From Flavobacteriaceae bacterium (lineage in GTDB: Bacteria > Bacteroidota > Bacteroidia > Flavobacteriales > Flavobacteriaceae): 64,000 nt of DNA. The notes under the pieces are model-generated. The model was not told where the DNA came from, ran no database searches, and saw only the letters and a list, made by a program, of their open reading frames with translations. The position numbers and the translations under genes are program-made. This document shows positions 1 through 8,675 of this stretch, one piece after another (the first letter of the stretch is position 1; the number at the start of each line of letters is the position of its first letter). The DNA lies in NCBI GenBank assembly GCA_031277535.1, contig JAITMD010000010.1:1-64000 (forward strand). Reading direction: 5' to 3'.

Positions 1-28
1 TTTTGAAAAGTTATCTTTTATAAATCAG

Positions 29-113
29 CGGAGAAAGAGGGATTCGAACCCCCGGACCTGTTACAGTCAACAGTTTTCAAGACTGCCGCAATCGACCACT
101 CTGCCATTTCTCC
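29..113 (-). tRNA. tRNA-Ser (anticodon UGA), class II with long variable arm, no encoded CCA
   Basis: Reverse complement GGAGAAATGGCAGAGTGG...GGCAGTCTTGAAAACTGTTGACTGTAACAGGTCC...GGGTTCGAATCCCTCTTTCTCC shows an acceptor stem, TGA anticodon in CTTGAAA, a variable arm and a TPsiC loop. Confidence 0.95.
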
Positions 114-177
114 AGTGGTCTGCTTTACTTCCGTATTGCGAGTGCAAATATAGCACTATTCTACACTTATACAAAAT

Positions 178-214
178 AAAAAGGCGTAAAAAATAAAGTT
201 TTTTCACGCCTTTT
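178..214 (-). terminator. Rho-independent terminator downstream of ribBA
   Basis: AAGGCGTAAAAAATAAAGTTTTTTCACGCCTT hairpin with flanking A/T runs. Confidence 0.6.
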
Positions 215-251
215 CTTTAATTATTTAAAATACAATATTTTATATAATGTA

Positions 252-1385
252 TTAATATTTTACATATGCTGTAATTTCTAAACCATAGCCTGTCATTCCT
301 ACTCTTTTTGCTTGTTCAGAGTTTGTCATCAATTTCATTTTAGCTACATTTAAATCATGTAATATCTGTGCTCCAATTCCAAAATCCTTTTCATCTCCTG
401 ACAATTTAGGAGTATCCATATCTAATATTCCTTCTTGTTCTTTAATTACTCGTAAGCGTTTTAACAAACTTTCACTTTGATTTTCCTGATTTAAAAATAA
501 TATAACACCTCTTCCCTCTTCATTAATCTTCTCGAAAGCTGACTCTATTCTCTTATCTAACTTACCACTCAAAGCATCCAATAAATCATTATTACCAATC
601 ATTGAATTAATACGCGTCAATACACTTTCTTCTGCCGTCCAAGTACCTTTTGTCAATGCCAAATGCACTTGTCCATTTGTATTTTGTTGATAAGCTTTCA
701 AATTAAATACTCCAAAACGTGTTTGAATAGCAAACTCTTCTTTTTTCTCTATCAAACTATCATGCTTCATACGATAAGCTACTAAAGCTTCAATAGAAAT
801 AATCTTCAAATTCCATTTCTTCGCTACTTCAATCAATTGAGGTAAACGAGCCATAGAACCATCCTCATTTAAAATTTCCACTAAAATACCTGCGGGTTTA
901 AATCCTGCTAAGCGTGCTAAATCTACAGCTGCTTCAGTATGTCCTGTACGTCTTAATACTCCTCCTTCTTTTGCTATTAAAGGAAAAATATGTCCTGGAC
1001 GACCAAAGTCTTCTGGTTTAGCGTCATCATTTACTAAAAATTCAATTGTTTTCGCACGATCATAAACAGAAATTCCTGTTGTACATCCATGTCCCTTTAA
1101 ATCAATTGACACTGTAAATGCTGTTTGATGCAATACTGTATTATTTGTTACCATTGGATGTAAATCCAATTCTTTACAACGCTCTTGTGCTAACGGTGCA
1201 CAAATTAATCCTCGACCATGAGTAGCCATAAAATTAATCATCTCTGTTGATACCATTTCAGCTGCGGCAATAAAGTCGCCTTCGTTTTCACGATCTTCAT
1301 CATCTACTACTATAATCACTTTACCAGCGCGAATATCCTCAATGGCTTCTTCTATAGTGTTTAATCGAATATCATTATGTGACAT
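252..1385 (-). CDS. ribBA: 3,4-dihydroxy-2-butanone 4-phosphate synthase fused to a GTP-cyclohydrolase-II-like domain (RibBA type)
   Basis: N-terminal RibB motifs (DDEDRENEGDF, GRPGHIFPL, RTGHTEA). C-terminal half is RibA-like but divergent. Confidence 0.93.
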   Translation of the reverse strand: MSHNDIRLNTIEEAIEDIRAGKVIIVVDDEDRENEGDFIAAAEMVSTEMINFMATHGRGLICAPLAQERCKELDLHPMVTNNTVLHQTAFTVSIDLKGHGCTTGISVYDRAKTIEFLVNDDAKPEDFGRPGHIFPLIAKEGGVLRRTGHTEAAVDLARLAGFKPAGILVEILNEDGSMARLPQLIEVAKKWNLKIISIEALVAYRMKHDSLIEKKEEFAIQTRFGVFNLKAYQQNTNGQVHLALTKGTWTAEESVLTRINSMIGNNDLLDALSGKLDKRIESAFEKINEEGRGVILFLNQENQSESLLKRLRVIKEQEGILDMDTPKLSGDEKDFGIGAQILHDLNVAKMKLMTNSEQAKRVGMTGYGLEITAYVKY

Positions 1386-1402
1386 TATAGTTGTTTTTGT
1401 TG

Positions 1403-2824
1403 TTATTTTTTCTTTTTAAATAATTTTGTAATTGGTTCGAATATGGTCTCAAAATTAATCACACCACTATCATTTGTAGCTTTAATTGTAAGAAAAACTG
1501 CTAAAGGAAGTAGTGTAAGTATACCAATCCAACCACCTAATAAAGGAGGAATACCATCTTCTTGTGCTAACTTTCTACCAAACGTATTAACGAAATGGTA
1601 AATAATAAAAATCAATACTGCAAATACAATTGGCAATCCTAAACCTCCCTTTCTAATAATTGCTCCTAAAGGAGCTCCTATGAAATACATTAAAAAACAT
1701 GAACAAGCAATTACAAACTTCTCATACAAAGCTAAATAATGCTCATTAACACGTTTTACTTGACTAAAAATAGAATAATCATTACTTTCTGTATTAAATA
1801 CCAAATTATTAGTATAATCTATCGCAGATTGCAGAATACGTTGTTTTGAATCATTTGGGTATTTTGCAAGTAAATCTTTCCCTGCTTTTGAATCTTTCAA
1901 ACTATCAACTACTTTATGTGTAAAGATATTATCCGTTCGAATTAGTAGGTTATCTGTATTAGATTTCTTTTCTGTCACAATACTCTTTTGTAATGAATCG
2001 ATTGTATAATTCAATTCACTAATATTAAGCATTCCATAAGTATTCGTTATTTCTTCATTGTCTCTACCTTCATTTTGAAAGCTAACAATATCAATATTCA
2101 TTGTATACTGTTCAAAAGCAGTTTTTACAAATGGTTTTTTATTTTGATCACTTGATGATTTTGCAACAACATCTTCATAGTAATTGCCATCAAACAAATG
2201 TAACTTTAATAAATTACTATTTTCATTTGTCTCTAACTCCCCATTTGTAGAACGAATAACAGCTTTATTTTCATAACCTGATGCTGATTTAATATGCATT
2301 GTAACGTTATCTAAATACTGTCCCTTTTCTCCCGATTTTTTATCTACCTTAATGTTTACAGTTCCTAAATCATTAAACTGTCCTGCTCCAATAGCCATTG
2401 CTGGCTTAGTCTGTACAATTTCTTTTCTTAAATTAATAAACTTATATTCTGCCATTGGAATCACATTATTTGCAAACCAAAATGACACAAAAGCCAAAAT
2501 ACTAATAAAGATAGACAATGGTTGCATAGCTCGCTTCAAAGATATTCCTGAAGCTTTCATTGCTGCAAATTCATAATTCTCTGCGAAACTACCAAAGGTC
2601 ATAATAGAAGCCAAAAGCACTGAAAGTGGTAACACAAGTGGAACCATTTTAGGAGAATAGAACAATAAAAACTGTATGATAATAAATACATCTAAATCCT
2701 TACCTGCCAATTCTGAAATAAAAAGCCAGATTCCTTGAAGAATAAAAATAAAATAAAGTATAATAAATACAGTAAACAAAGTAGCTATAAAGCTCTTTAA
2801 AATATAACGATCAAGTATTTTCAC
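1403..2824 (-). CDS. LptF/LptG family LPS export permease
   Basis: MKILDRYILKSFIATL N-terminus, multiple TM segments, GSFAENYEFAAMKASGIS motif. Located next to lolA and ftsK. Confidence 0.88.
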   Translation of the reverse strand: MKILDRYILKSFIATLFTVFIILYFIFILQGIWLFISELAGKDLDVFIIIQFLLFYSPKMVPLVLPLSVLLASIMTFGSFAENYEFAAMKASGISLKRAMQPLSIFISILAFVSFWFANNVIPMAEYKFINLRKEIVQTKPAMAIGAGQFNDLGTVNIKVDKKSGEKGQYLDNVTMHIKSASGYENKAVIRSTNGELETNENSNLLKLHLFDGNYYEDVVAKSSSDQNKKPFVKTAFEQYTMNIDIVSFQNEGRDNEEITNTYGMLNISELNYTIDSLQKSIVTEKKSNTDNLLIRTDNIFTHKVVDSLKDSKAGKDLLAKYPNDSKQRILQSAIDYTNNLVFNTESNDYSIFSQVKRVNEHYLALYEKFVIACSCFLMYFIGAPLGAIIRKGGLGLPIVFAVLIFIIYHFVNTFGRKLAQEDGIPPLLGGWIGILTLLPLAVFLTIKATNDSGVINFETIFEPITKLFKKKK

Positions 2825-2831
2825 AAGAAAA

Positions 2832-3485
2832 CTAATCTATGTTGTTAATATAATAATCTGAGTAATTACTCGCAGTAAAGGTAAAGTGATTTTTTGACAA
2901 TGTTTGATTCGTTTTAAAAGAATTAACCGTTAATGTTGATTTCGAACCATCTTTATTCACTTGTATCTTATTATAAATCGCTTTTGTCTTATTGTCTATT
3001 CCTAATAAAATTTCTTTTATCCCTGACTTTTTATCTGTTGGCACCAATTTGATATACTGAATCTGCTTTCCTTTGTTGTTTTGCAAAATGTCCCAACTTA
3101 AATTATACCCTGTACTGAAAAAGGTTAATAATTGACTTGGCAAAATATTATCTTTACTATTAGCATTATATGTTGACACAGTTACCTCTTTATCTTCAGA
3201 AGAAATAGTATACACTTTTTTTCCATCAAAAATACGTTTCACTCCCATAAAATCTAAATAGTATAGATCTTTCTGTATATCAACTGTACCATTTAACTCC
3301 TTAGTACTATTTCCAGTACTCTTATCAACTTGTACATAAGAAAATCCAAGTGATACATTCTTATATCCATTAATTGTCTTTGTTACTTCATTTAAGTAGT
3401 TCTTTGCTTTCTGGCTATTTTGTGCTTGTACACCTAATGAAGCCATAACAAATAGGCTAATGCATAAAACTCTTTTCATCATCAT
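2832..3485 (-). CDS. lolA: LolA-like outer membrane lipoprotein carrier
   Basis: Signal peptide, LolA-like sequence (DFMGVKRIFDGKKVYTIS...), conserved position between ftsK and lptG. Confidence 0.8.
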   Translation of the reverse strand: MMMKRVLCISLFVMASLGVQAQNSQKAKNYLNEVTKTINGYKNVSLGFSYVQVDKSTGNSTKELNGTVDIQKDLYYLDFMGVKRIFDGKKVYTISSEDKEVTVSTYNANSKDNILPSQLLTFFSTGYNLSWDILQNNKGKQIQYIKLVPTDKKSGIKEILLGIDNKTKAIYNKIQVNKDGSKSTLTVNSFKTNQTLSKNHFTFTASNYSDYYINNID

Positions 3486-3491
3486 AAATAT

Positions 3492-5978
3492 TTAGAAATT
3501 ATCTTCTTCGTTATCAAAAAACTGATCCAAAGCCACAAGATCTGGAATCAGTACACTTCTTGCTTTACTTCCTTCAAAAGGCCCAACAATACCCGCAGCC
3601 TCTAATTGATCAATCAAACGACCTGCTCTATTATATCCTAATTTTAGTTTACGCTGTAATAGAGATGCTGATCCCTGTTGAGCTGTTACAATTATTTCTG
3701 CAGCATCTCTAAACAATGAATCTCTATCACTAATATCTATGTCTAAACTTCCTTGTGATCCCTCCTCACCTACATATTCTGGTAACAAATATGCTGTTGC
3801 GTAAGCCTTTTGAGAACCTATATATTCAGTCAACTTTTCAACTTCAGGAGTATCTACAAAAGCACATTGTACACGAATCATGTCATTTCCTTGTGTATAC
3901 AACAAATCTCCACGCCCTATCAATTGATCAGCTCCTCCTCCATCTAAAATAGTACGAGAGTCAATTTTAGAAGTCACTCTAAAAGCTACCCTCGCTGGAA
4001 AGTTTGCTTTAATAATACCTGTAATTACATTCACTGATGGACGTTGTGTCGCAATAATTAAGTGAATACCTATTGCACGTGCCAACTGTGCCAATCGAGC
4101 TATAGGTGTTTCCACTTCTTTTCCTGCTGTCATAATCAAATCAGCAAACTCATCTACAACTAAAACAATATAAGGTAAAAATTTATGTCCATTCTCTGGA
4201 TTTAACTTGCGTTGCTTAAATTTCTCATTATACTCTTTAATATTACGCACCATTGCATCCTTCAATAAACTATAACGATTATCCATTTCTATACAAAGAG
4301 AATTCAATGTATTAATTACTTTCGTATTATCTGTAATAATAGCATCTGAAGCATCTGGTAATTTTGCCAAATAATGTCTTTCTATCTTATTAAATAAAGT
4401 TAACTCAACTTTCTTAGGGTCAACCAAAACAAACTTTACTTCTGCTGGATGTTTTTTATAAAGCAAGGAAGTCAATAATGCATTTAATCCGACAGATTTT
4501 CCTTGTCCTGTTGCACCAGCCATCAGTAAGTGTGGCATTTTTGCCAAGTCAACTACAAAAGTCTCATTAGAAATAGTTTTACCTAAAGCAACAGGTAATT
4601 CCATTTCTGCTGTTTGAAATTTTGGAGAAGCAATTACACTACGCATAGATACAATTGTAGGTTTATTATTAGGCACCTCAATACCAATAGTTCCCTTCCC
4701 TGGTATTGGCGCTATAATACGAATCCCCAAAGCTGATAAAGACAATGCAATATCATCTTCCAAATTCTTAATTTTAGAAATACGTATCCCTGCCTCTGGT
4801 ACAATTTCATATAGAGTAACAGTAGGTCCTACTGTTGCTTTAATTTGAGCAATATCAATTTTATAATTGCGAAGTGTATCTACAATTCTATTTTTATTTT
4901 CTTCTAACTCTTCCTGATCAATTGTTATACCTCCTGAACCATAATCTTTTAACAACTCTATAGATGGAAATTGATAATTAGACAACTCTAAAGTTGGATC
5001 AAACTCACCAAAATCATGTACCAATTGTGCTGCTAAATTCTCCTCATATGTATCTTCATCCTGAACTGCTTCTACTACAAAATCATTTGTAGAACTATTC
5101 AGTATCATTGTCTCAAAAGATGAATCCTTCATTTCTTTCACCGAATTTGTTTTCAACTCAATACTTGAACTATGTTCAATTGTTGGTTTGATACTCTTTT
5201 GATCAAATAAAACTGAATTCTCCTTATTATCTTTACCACCAATAGGTTCTATTGTTTTCCCTACTTCTACAAATGGCTGTTCTATTGCATCAACTATGGT
5301 TTCACTTACGTTAGTTACATTAGTTGTTTGTTCTTCTGTATTAATAGAATCAAAATTTGGATCATTCTTTATTGATGGTAGATTAACAGGAACCTGTTTT
5401 AAAGAATCGCGAATATTAGTTGGTGATAATTTAAAGCGAAACAAAGCAAATACAATTCCTAAGAATACTAATAGTAAAATAGTACCTGTTGTTCCTGTAT
5501 AATCTGCTAAATAACTATTAATATTATATCCAATACTACCTCCCAACAAAGGGTTGTAATTCCAAAAGAATCCTAAAAAAACAGAAAGTAAAATCATAGA
5601 AATTAAATCCCAAAAAATCACACGCTTAATTCTTTGACCTGCAATACCAAAAAAACCATATATCCCGCAAAAAATCAACATTTTAGAGAAGAAAAAGGCT
5701 CCTACTCCGAAACCATCATAAACAAAGAAATGAGCTACAGAAGCTCCATACTTACCCAACCAATTTGTAATTTCTACTGTACGATCATCCAATAAATTGA
5801 TATTACTTTGATCTTCAACTCCTGTCAACAAATAAGAGATAAAGCTCAGAGTAAGTGCAATTCCTGTAATAATCAATAAAATAGTAAATATAAAAGATCG
5901 ATTTTTGAATACTGTAGTATCAAATTTCTGATTGTCCTTTGCGTTTTTTGTATTTGTGTTTTTCTTTTCTGTTTTCAT
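3492..5978 (-). CDS. ftsK: DNA translocase FtsK/SpoIIIE
   Basis: N-terminal TM segments, Walker A (AGATGQGKSVG), Walker B (VLVVDEFADL), C-terminal gamma winged helix (SASLLQRKLKLGYNRAGRLIDQLEAAGIVGP). Confidence 0.96.
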   Translation of the reverse strand: MKTEKKNTNTKNAKDNQKFDTTVFKNRSFIFTILLIITGIALTLSFISYLLTGVEDQSNINLLDDRTVEITNWLGKYGASVAHFFVYDGFGVGAFFFSKMLIFCGIYGFFGIAGQRIKRVIFWDLISMILLSVFLGFFWNYNPLLGGSIGYNINSYLADYTGTTGTILLLVFLGIVFALFRFKLSPTNIRDSLKQVPVNLPSIKNDPNFDSINTEEQTTNVTNVSETIVDAIEQPFVEVGKTIEPIGGKDNKENSVLFDQKSIKPTIEHSSSIELKTNSVKEMKDSSFETMILNSSTNDFVVEAVQDEDTYEENLAAQLVHDFGEFDPTLELSNYQFPSIELLKDYGSGGITIDQEELEENKNRIVDTLRNYKIDIAQIKATVGPTVTLYEIVPEAGIRISKIKNLEDDIALSLSALGIRIIAPIPGKGTIGIEVPNNKPTIVSMRSVIASPKFQTAEMELPVALGKTISNETFVVDLAKMPHLLMAGATGQGKSVGLNALLTSLLYKKHPAEVKFVLVDPKKVELTLFNKIERHYLAKLPDASDAIITDNTKVINTLNSLCIEMDNRYSLLKDAMVRNIKEYNEKFKQRKLNPENGHKFLPYIVLVVDEFADLIMTAGKEVETPIARLAQLARAIGIHLIIATQRPSVNVITGIIKANFPARVAFRVTSKIDSRTILDGGGADQLIGRGDLLYTQGNDMIRVQCAFVDTPEVEKLTEYIGSQKAYATAYLLPEYVGEEGSQGSLDIDISDRDSLFRDAAEIIVTAQQGSASLLQRKLKLGYNRAGRLIDQLEAAGIVGPFEGSKARSVLIPDLVALDQFFDNEEDNF

Positions 5979-6090
5979 TTTTTATTCTCAATAGTACAAT
6001 ACGAGCCCCAACATAGTATAAAATAGTAAACTGCTATCAACTATTTCTTTAAATATAGAACAAATTAGTCAATAGCAGCTTTCTATTCTT

Positions 6091-6591
6091 TTATTTTAAT
6101 ACTTCTAACGCAGCAGCATAATTTGGTTCTTCACTTGTTTCTGCTACTTGCTCTGTGTAAATCACCTTACCTTCTTCATTTACAACAACAACCGCACGAG
6201 ATAACAATCCTTCTAATGGACCGTCTGCAAACAATACACCATACCCTTTACCAAACTGAGCGGTTCTAAAATCAGACAACATTTCTACATTTGCAATTCC
6301 TTCTGCTCCACAAAAACGACCTTGTGCAAATGGTAAATCGCGAGAAATACACAATACAACTGTGTTGTCAAAATTTGCTACTTGTTGATTAAATTGTCTA
6401 ACTGATGTAGCACAAGTTGGTGTATCAACACTTGGAAAAATATTTAACACTACTTTTTTACCTGCGTAATCTTGAAGTTTTTTAACTCCTAAGTCTCCTC
6501 CTACTAATTCAAATTCAGGAGCTATTGTCCCTACTTTAGGTAAATCTCCAATCGTATGAAATGGATTACTTTTTAATGTTACTGTAGCCAT
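6091..6591 (-). CDS. tpx: thiol peroxidase
   Basis: FPSVDTPTCATSVRQFN peroxidatic-Cys motif, 166 aa, Tpx-like throughout. Confidence 0.95.
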   Translation of the reverse strand: MATVTLKSNPFHTIGDLPKVGTIAPEFELVGGDLGVKKLQDYAGKKVVLNIFPSVDTPTCATSVRQFNQQVANFDNTVVLCISRDLPFAQGRFCGAEGIANVEMLSDFRTAQFGKGYGVLFADGPLEGLLSRAVVVVNEEGKVIYTEQVAETSEEPNYAAALEVLK

Positions 6592-6706
6592 ATTATTTTT
6601 TATTTAGACTTACAAAAATAACGATTTTTAGCTAAGAATAATAGATAATCCCTACTAAAAAAAGAGTTGTTTTCACTGATAAATTCTGACATTACACTAA
6701 ACAAAA

Positions 6707-6732
6707 AAACAGTTATTTTTCAATAACTGTTT
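6707..6732. terminator. Hairpin terminator
   Basis: AAACAGTTATT-tttc-AATAACTGTTT just beyond the response regulator stop. Confidence 0.65.
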
Positions 6733-6750
6733 TATATATTTTAAACCTAA

Positions 6751-8151
6751 TTACAACTCTATATTATAGAGTTTCATTTTGTTATATAATGTTTTTCTAT
6801 CTATCCCTAATACTTGAGCTGCTTTTGTTTTATTAAACTTTACTTTCTCTAAAGCTGTACGTATAGCTTGTTCTTCATTGCGAGAAGAAAATAATTTCAA
6901 ATCCTCATCATCTACCATAGTAACAATAGGAACTACTTTTTCTGCTCTTTCTTCAAACATTTCTATTGGTAATACAGTCTTATCAACCACCTCATCACGT
7001 GTCAATAAAACAGATCGCTTAATAATGTTTTTCATCTCACGTAAATTTCCTGGCCAATCATAAGTAAGAAACACTCGTTCTACTTCAGGAGAAAAAGTTT
7101 TCACTGTTTTCTCTAATTCCGCATTTGATTCTTTTAAAAAGTGCTTAGCAAACATTAAAATATCTTCCCCTCTATCTGCTAATTTTGGAGCTACAATACC
7201 AAATTCATTCAAACGATGGTACAAATCTTCTCTAAATTCCCCTTCTCTAACAGCCTTAGGTAAATCTTCATTTGTAGCAGCAATCACGCGAATATCAACA
7301 TCTATTTCATTGCTACTTCCTACTGGTTTTACTTTTCTTTCTTGTAAAGCACGTAATAACTGCACTTGTACTTCATAAGATAAATTACCTACCTCATCCA
7401 AAAAAATAGTCCCTCCATTAGCTGCTTCAAAATGTCCAACTTTGTCACTTACAGCTCCTGTAAACGAACCTTTAATATGTCCAAAAAATTCACTCGATGC
7501 CAAATCTTTAGGTATAGCTCCACAATCGACAGCAATATAAGGTTTATCCTTTCGCTTACTTTTCAAATGAATTGAATGTGCAATATTCTCTTTTCCTGTA
7601 CCACTATCACCTATGATTAAAACAGACATATTAGTTGGAGCTACTAAGTCAATATACTCGTGTAATTGTTTTGAAACAATACTTCCTCCTTTCACATAAT
7701 CTGGAATATCATCAAGATCACTATCTGCAGAAACTTCCGATTTTATTTTCTTTTCTTTTATTGTATTAGCGTCCACTGTCACAGCACTTTTCTTTTCTAA
7801 AGCCTGCTTAATGGTCAACGAAATTTCATCGGGATTAATTGGTTTAGCAACATAATCAAATGCCCCAAGTTTCATTGCATTAACTGCTGTTTTTATTTCT
7901 GTATACCCTGTCATTAAAATTACGTGGGCAGCTGGACAGTGCTTCTTAATAAACTTCAACAACTCGATACCATCACTATCTGGCAATCGAACATCTGTCA
8001 ATACAATATCAAAACACTCTTTTACTATAATTTGCTCAGCTTCAATCGCTTTAAAGGCATTTGATACCACATATCCTTTCTTAGTTAGGAAAGCTTTCAA
8101 CATTTCACAAAACGGAACATCATCATCTATTACAAGAATCTTGTGACTCAT
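6751..8151 (-). CDS. sigma54-dependent response regulator (NtrC family: receiver, AAA+, Fis-type HTH)
   Basis: Receiver domain (KILVIDDDVPFCEM), GESGTGKE-like GDSGTGKENIA, GSFTGA-type GHIKGSFTGAVSD, C-terminal HTH (NKTKAAQVLGIDRKTLYNKM). Start taken at MSHKILV. Confidence 0.94.
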   Translation of the reverse strand: MSHKILVIDDDVPFCEMLKAFLTKKGYVVSNAFKAIEAEQIIVKECFDIVLTDVRLPDSDGIELLKFIKKHCPAAHVILMTGYTEIKTAVNAMKLGAFDYVAKPINPDEISLTIKQALEKKSAVTVDANTIKEKKIKSEVSADSDLDDIPDYVKGGSIVSKQLHEYIDLVAPTNMSVLIIGDSGTGKENIAHSIHLKSKRKDKPYIAVDCGAIPKDLASSEFFGHIKGSFTGAVSDKVGHFEAANGGTIFLDEVGNLSYEVQVQLLRALQERKVKPVGSSNEIDVDIRVIAATNEDLPKAVREGEFREDLYHRLNEFGIVAPKLADRGEDILMFAKHFLKESNAELEKTVKTFSPEVERVFLTYDWPGNLREMKNIIKRSVLLTRDEVVDKTVLPIEMFEERAEKVVPIVTMVDDEDLKLFSSRNEEQAIRTALEKVKFNKTKAAQVLGIDRKTLYNKMKLYNIEL

Positions 8152-8339
8152 ATACTTCAAAATTTATCTGATAGATGCCAAATTTAATGTTTTATAATTC
8201 AGAATCCTACTCGACTTTCATAAAATATAATTCACAATCAAAACTTAAGAAAAAATTAATGAAACTCACCTTACTGTTTTATTATTATTCAGCTCTACAA
8301 TCAAATCGTTTCACTCTAATTCCCTAAACTTACAAAACA

Positions 8340-8516
8340 ACAAAAGGGAGCTTAAGCTCCCTATATGTCTGAAGATTTCTCTTCTTCACCTTACTAACGA
8401 TCTTTGTATTACCTCTCGGCAATCTTTTCTTTTAAAACAAACACTTAATTTTCTTTTTCAATAACTTTTTTAAGTTTTGTTGCTTAAGCACTAAGCTTAC
8501 TTTTTTTATAACACCT
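8340..8516 (-). ncRNA. Predicted unannotated small RNA (candidate)
   Basis: Minus strand: TTTG (8546-8549), 17 nt, TATAAT (8523-8528), then AACTT-aaaa-AAGTT (8464-8477), ATTGCC-GAGA-GGTAAT (8408-8423), GAAGA-GAAA-TCTTC (8371-8384) and AGGGAGC-TTAA-GCTCCCT plus T-rich tail (8345-8362). No ORF. Confidence 0.45.
8345..8362 (-). terminator. Rho-independent terminator
   Basis: Perfect 18-bp palindrome AGGGAGCTTAAGCTCCCT followed on the minus strand by TTTTGTTGTTTTG. Confidence 0.7.
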
Positions 8517-8675
8517 TACGTTATTATAGAATGTAAAAATCATGCCAAACCAGTCCTACCATACCTTTGTTACAAAAAACAATGAAAATCAAACATTTAC
8601 ATATTTATTCAAAAAACAAGTTCTAATTTCACTCTTATAATTCCTCACACAAATTGAGGAAAGTTTACTCAAAAA

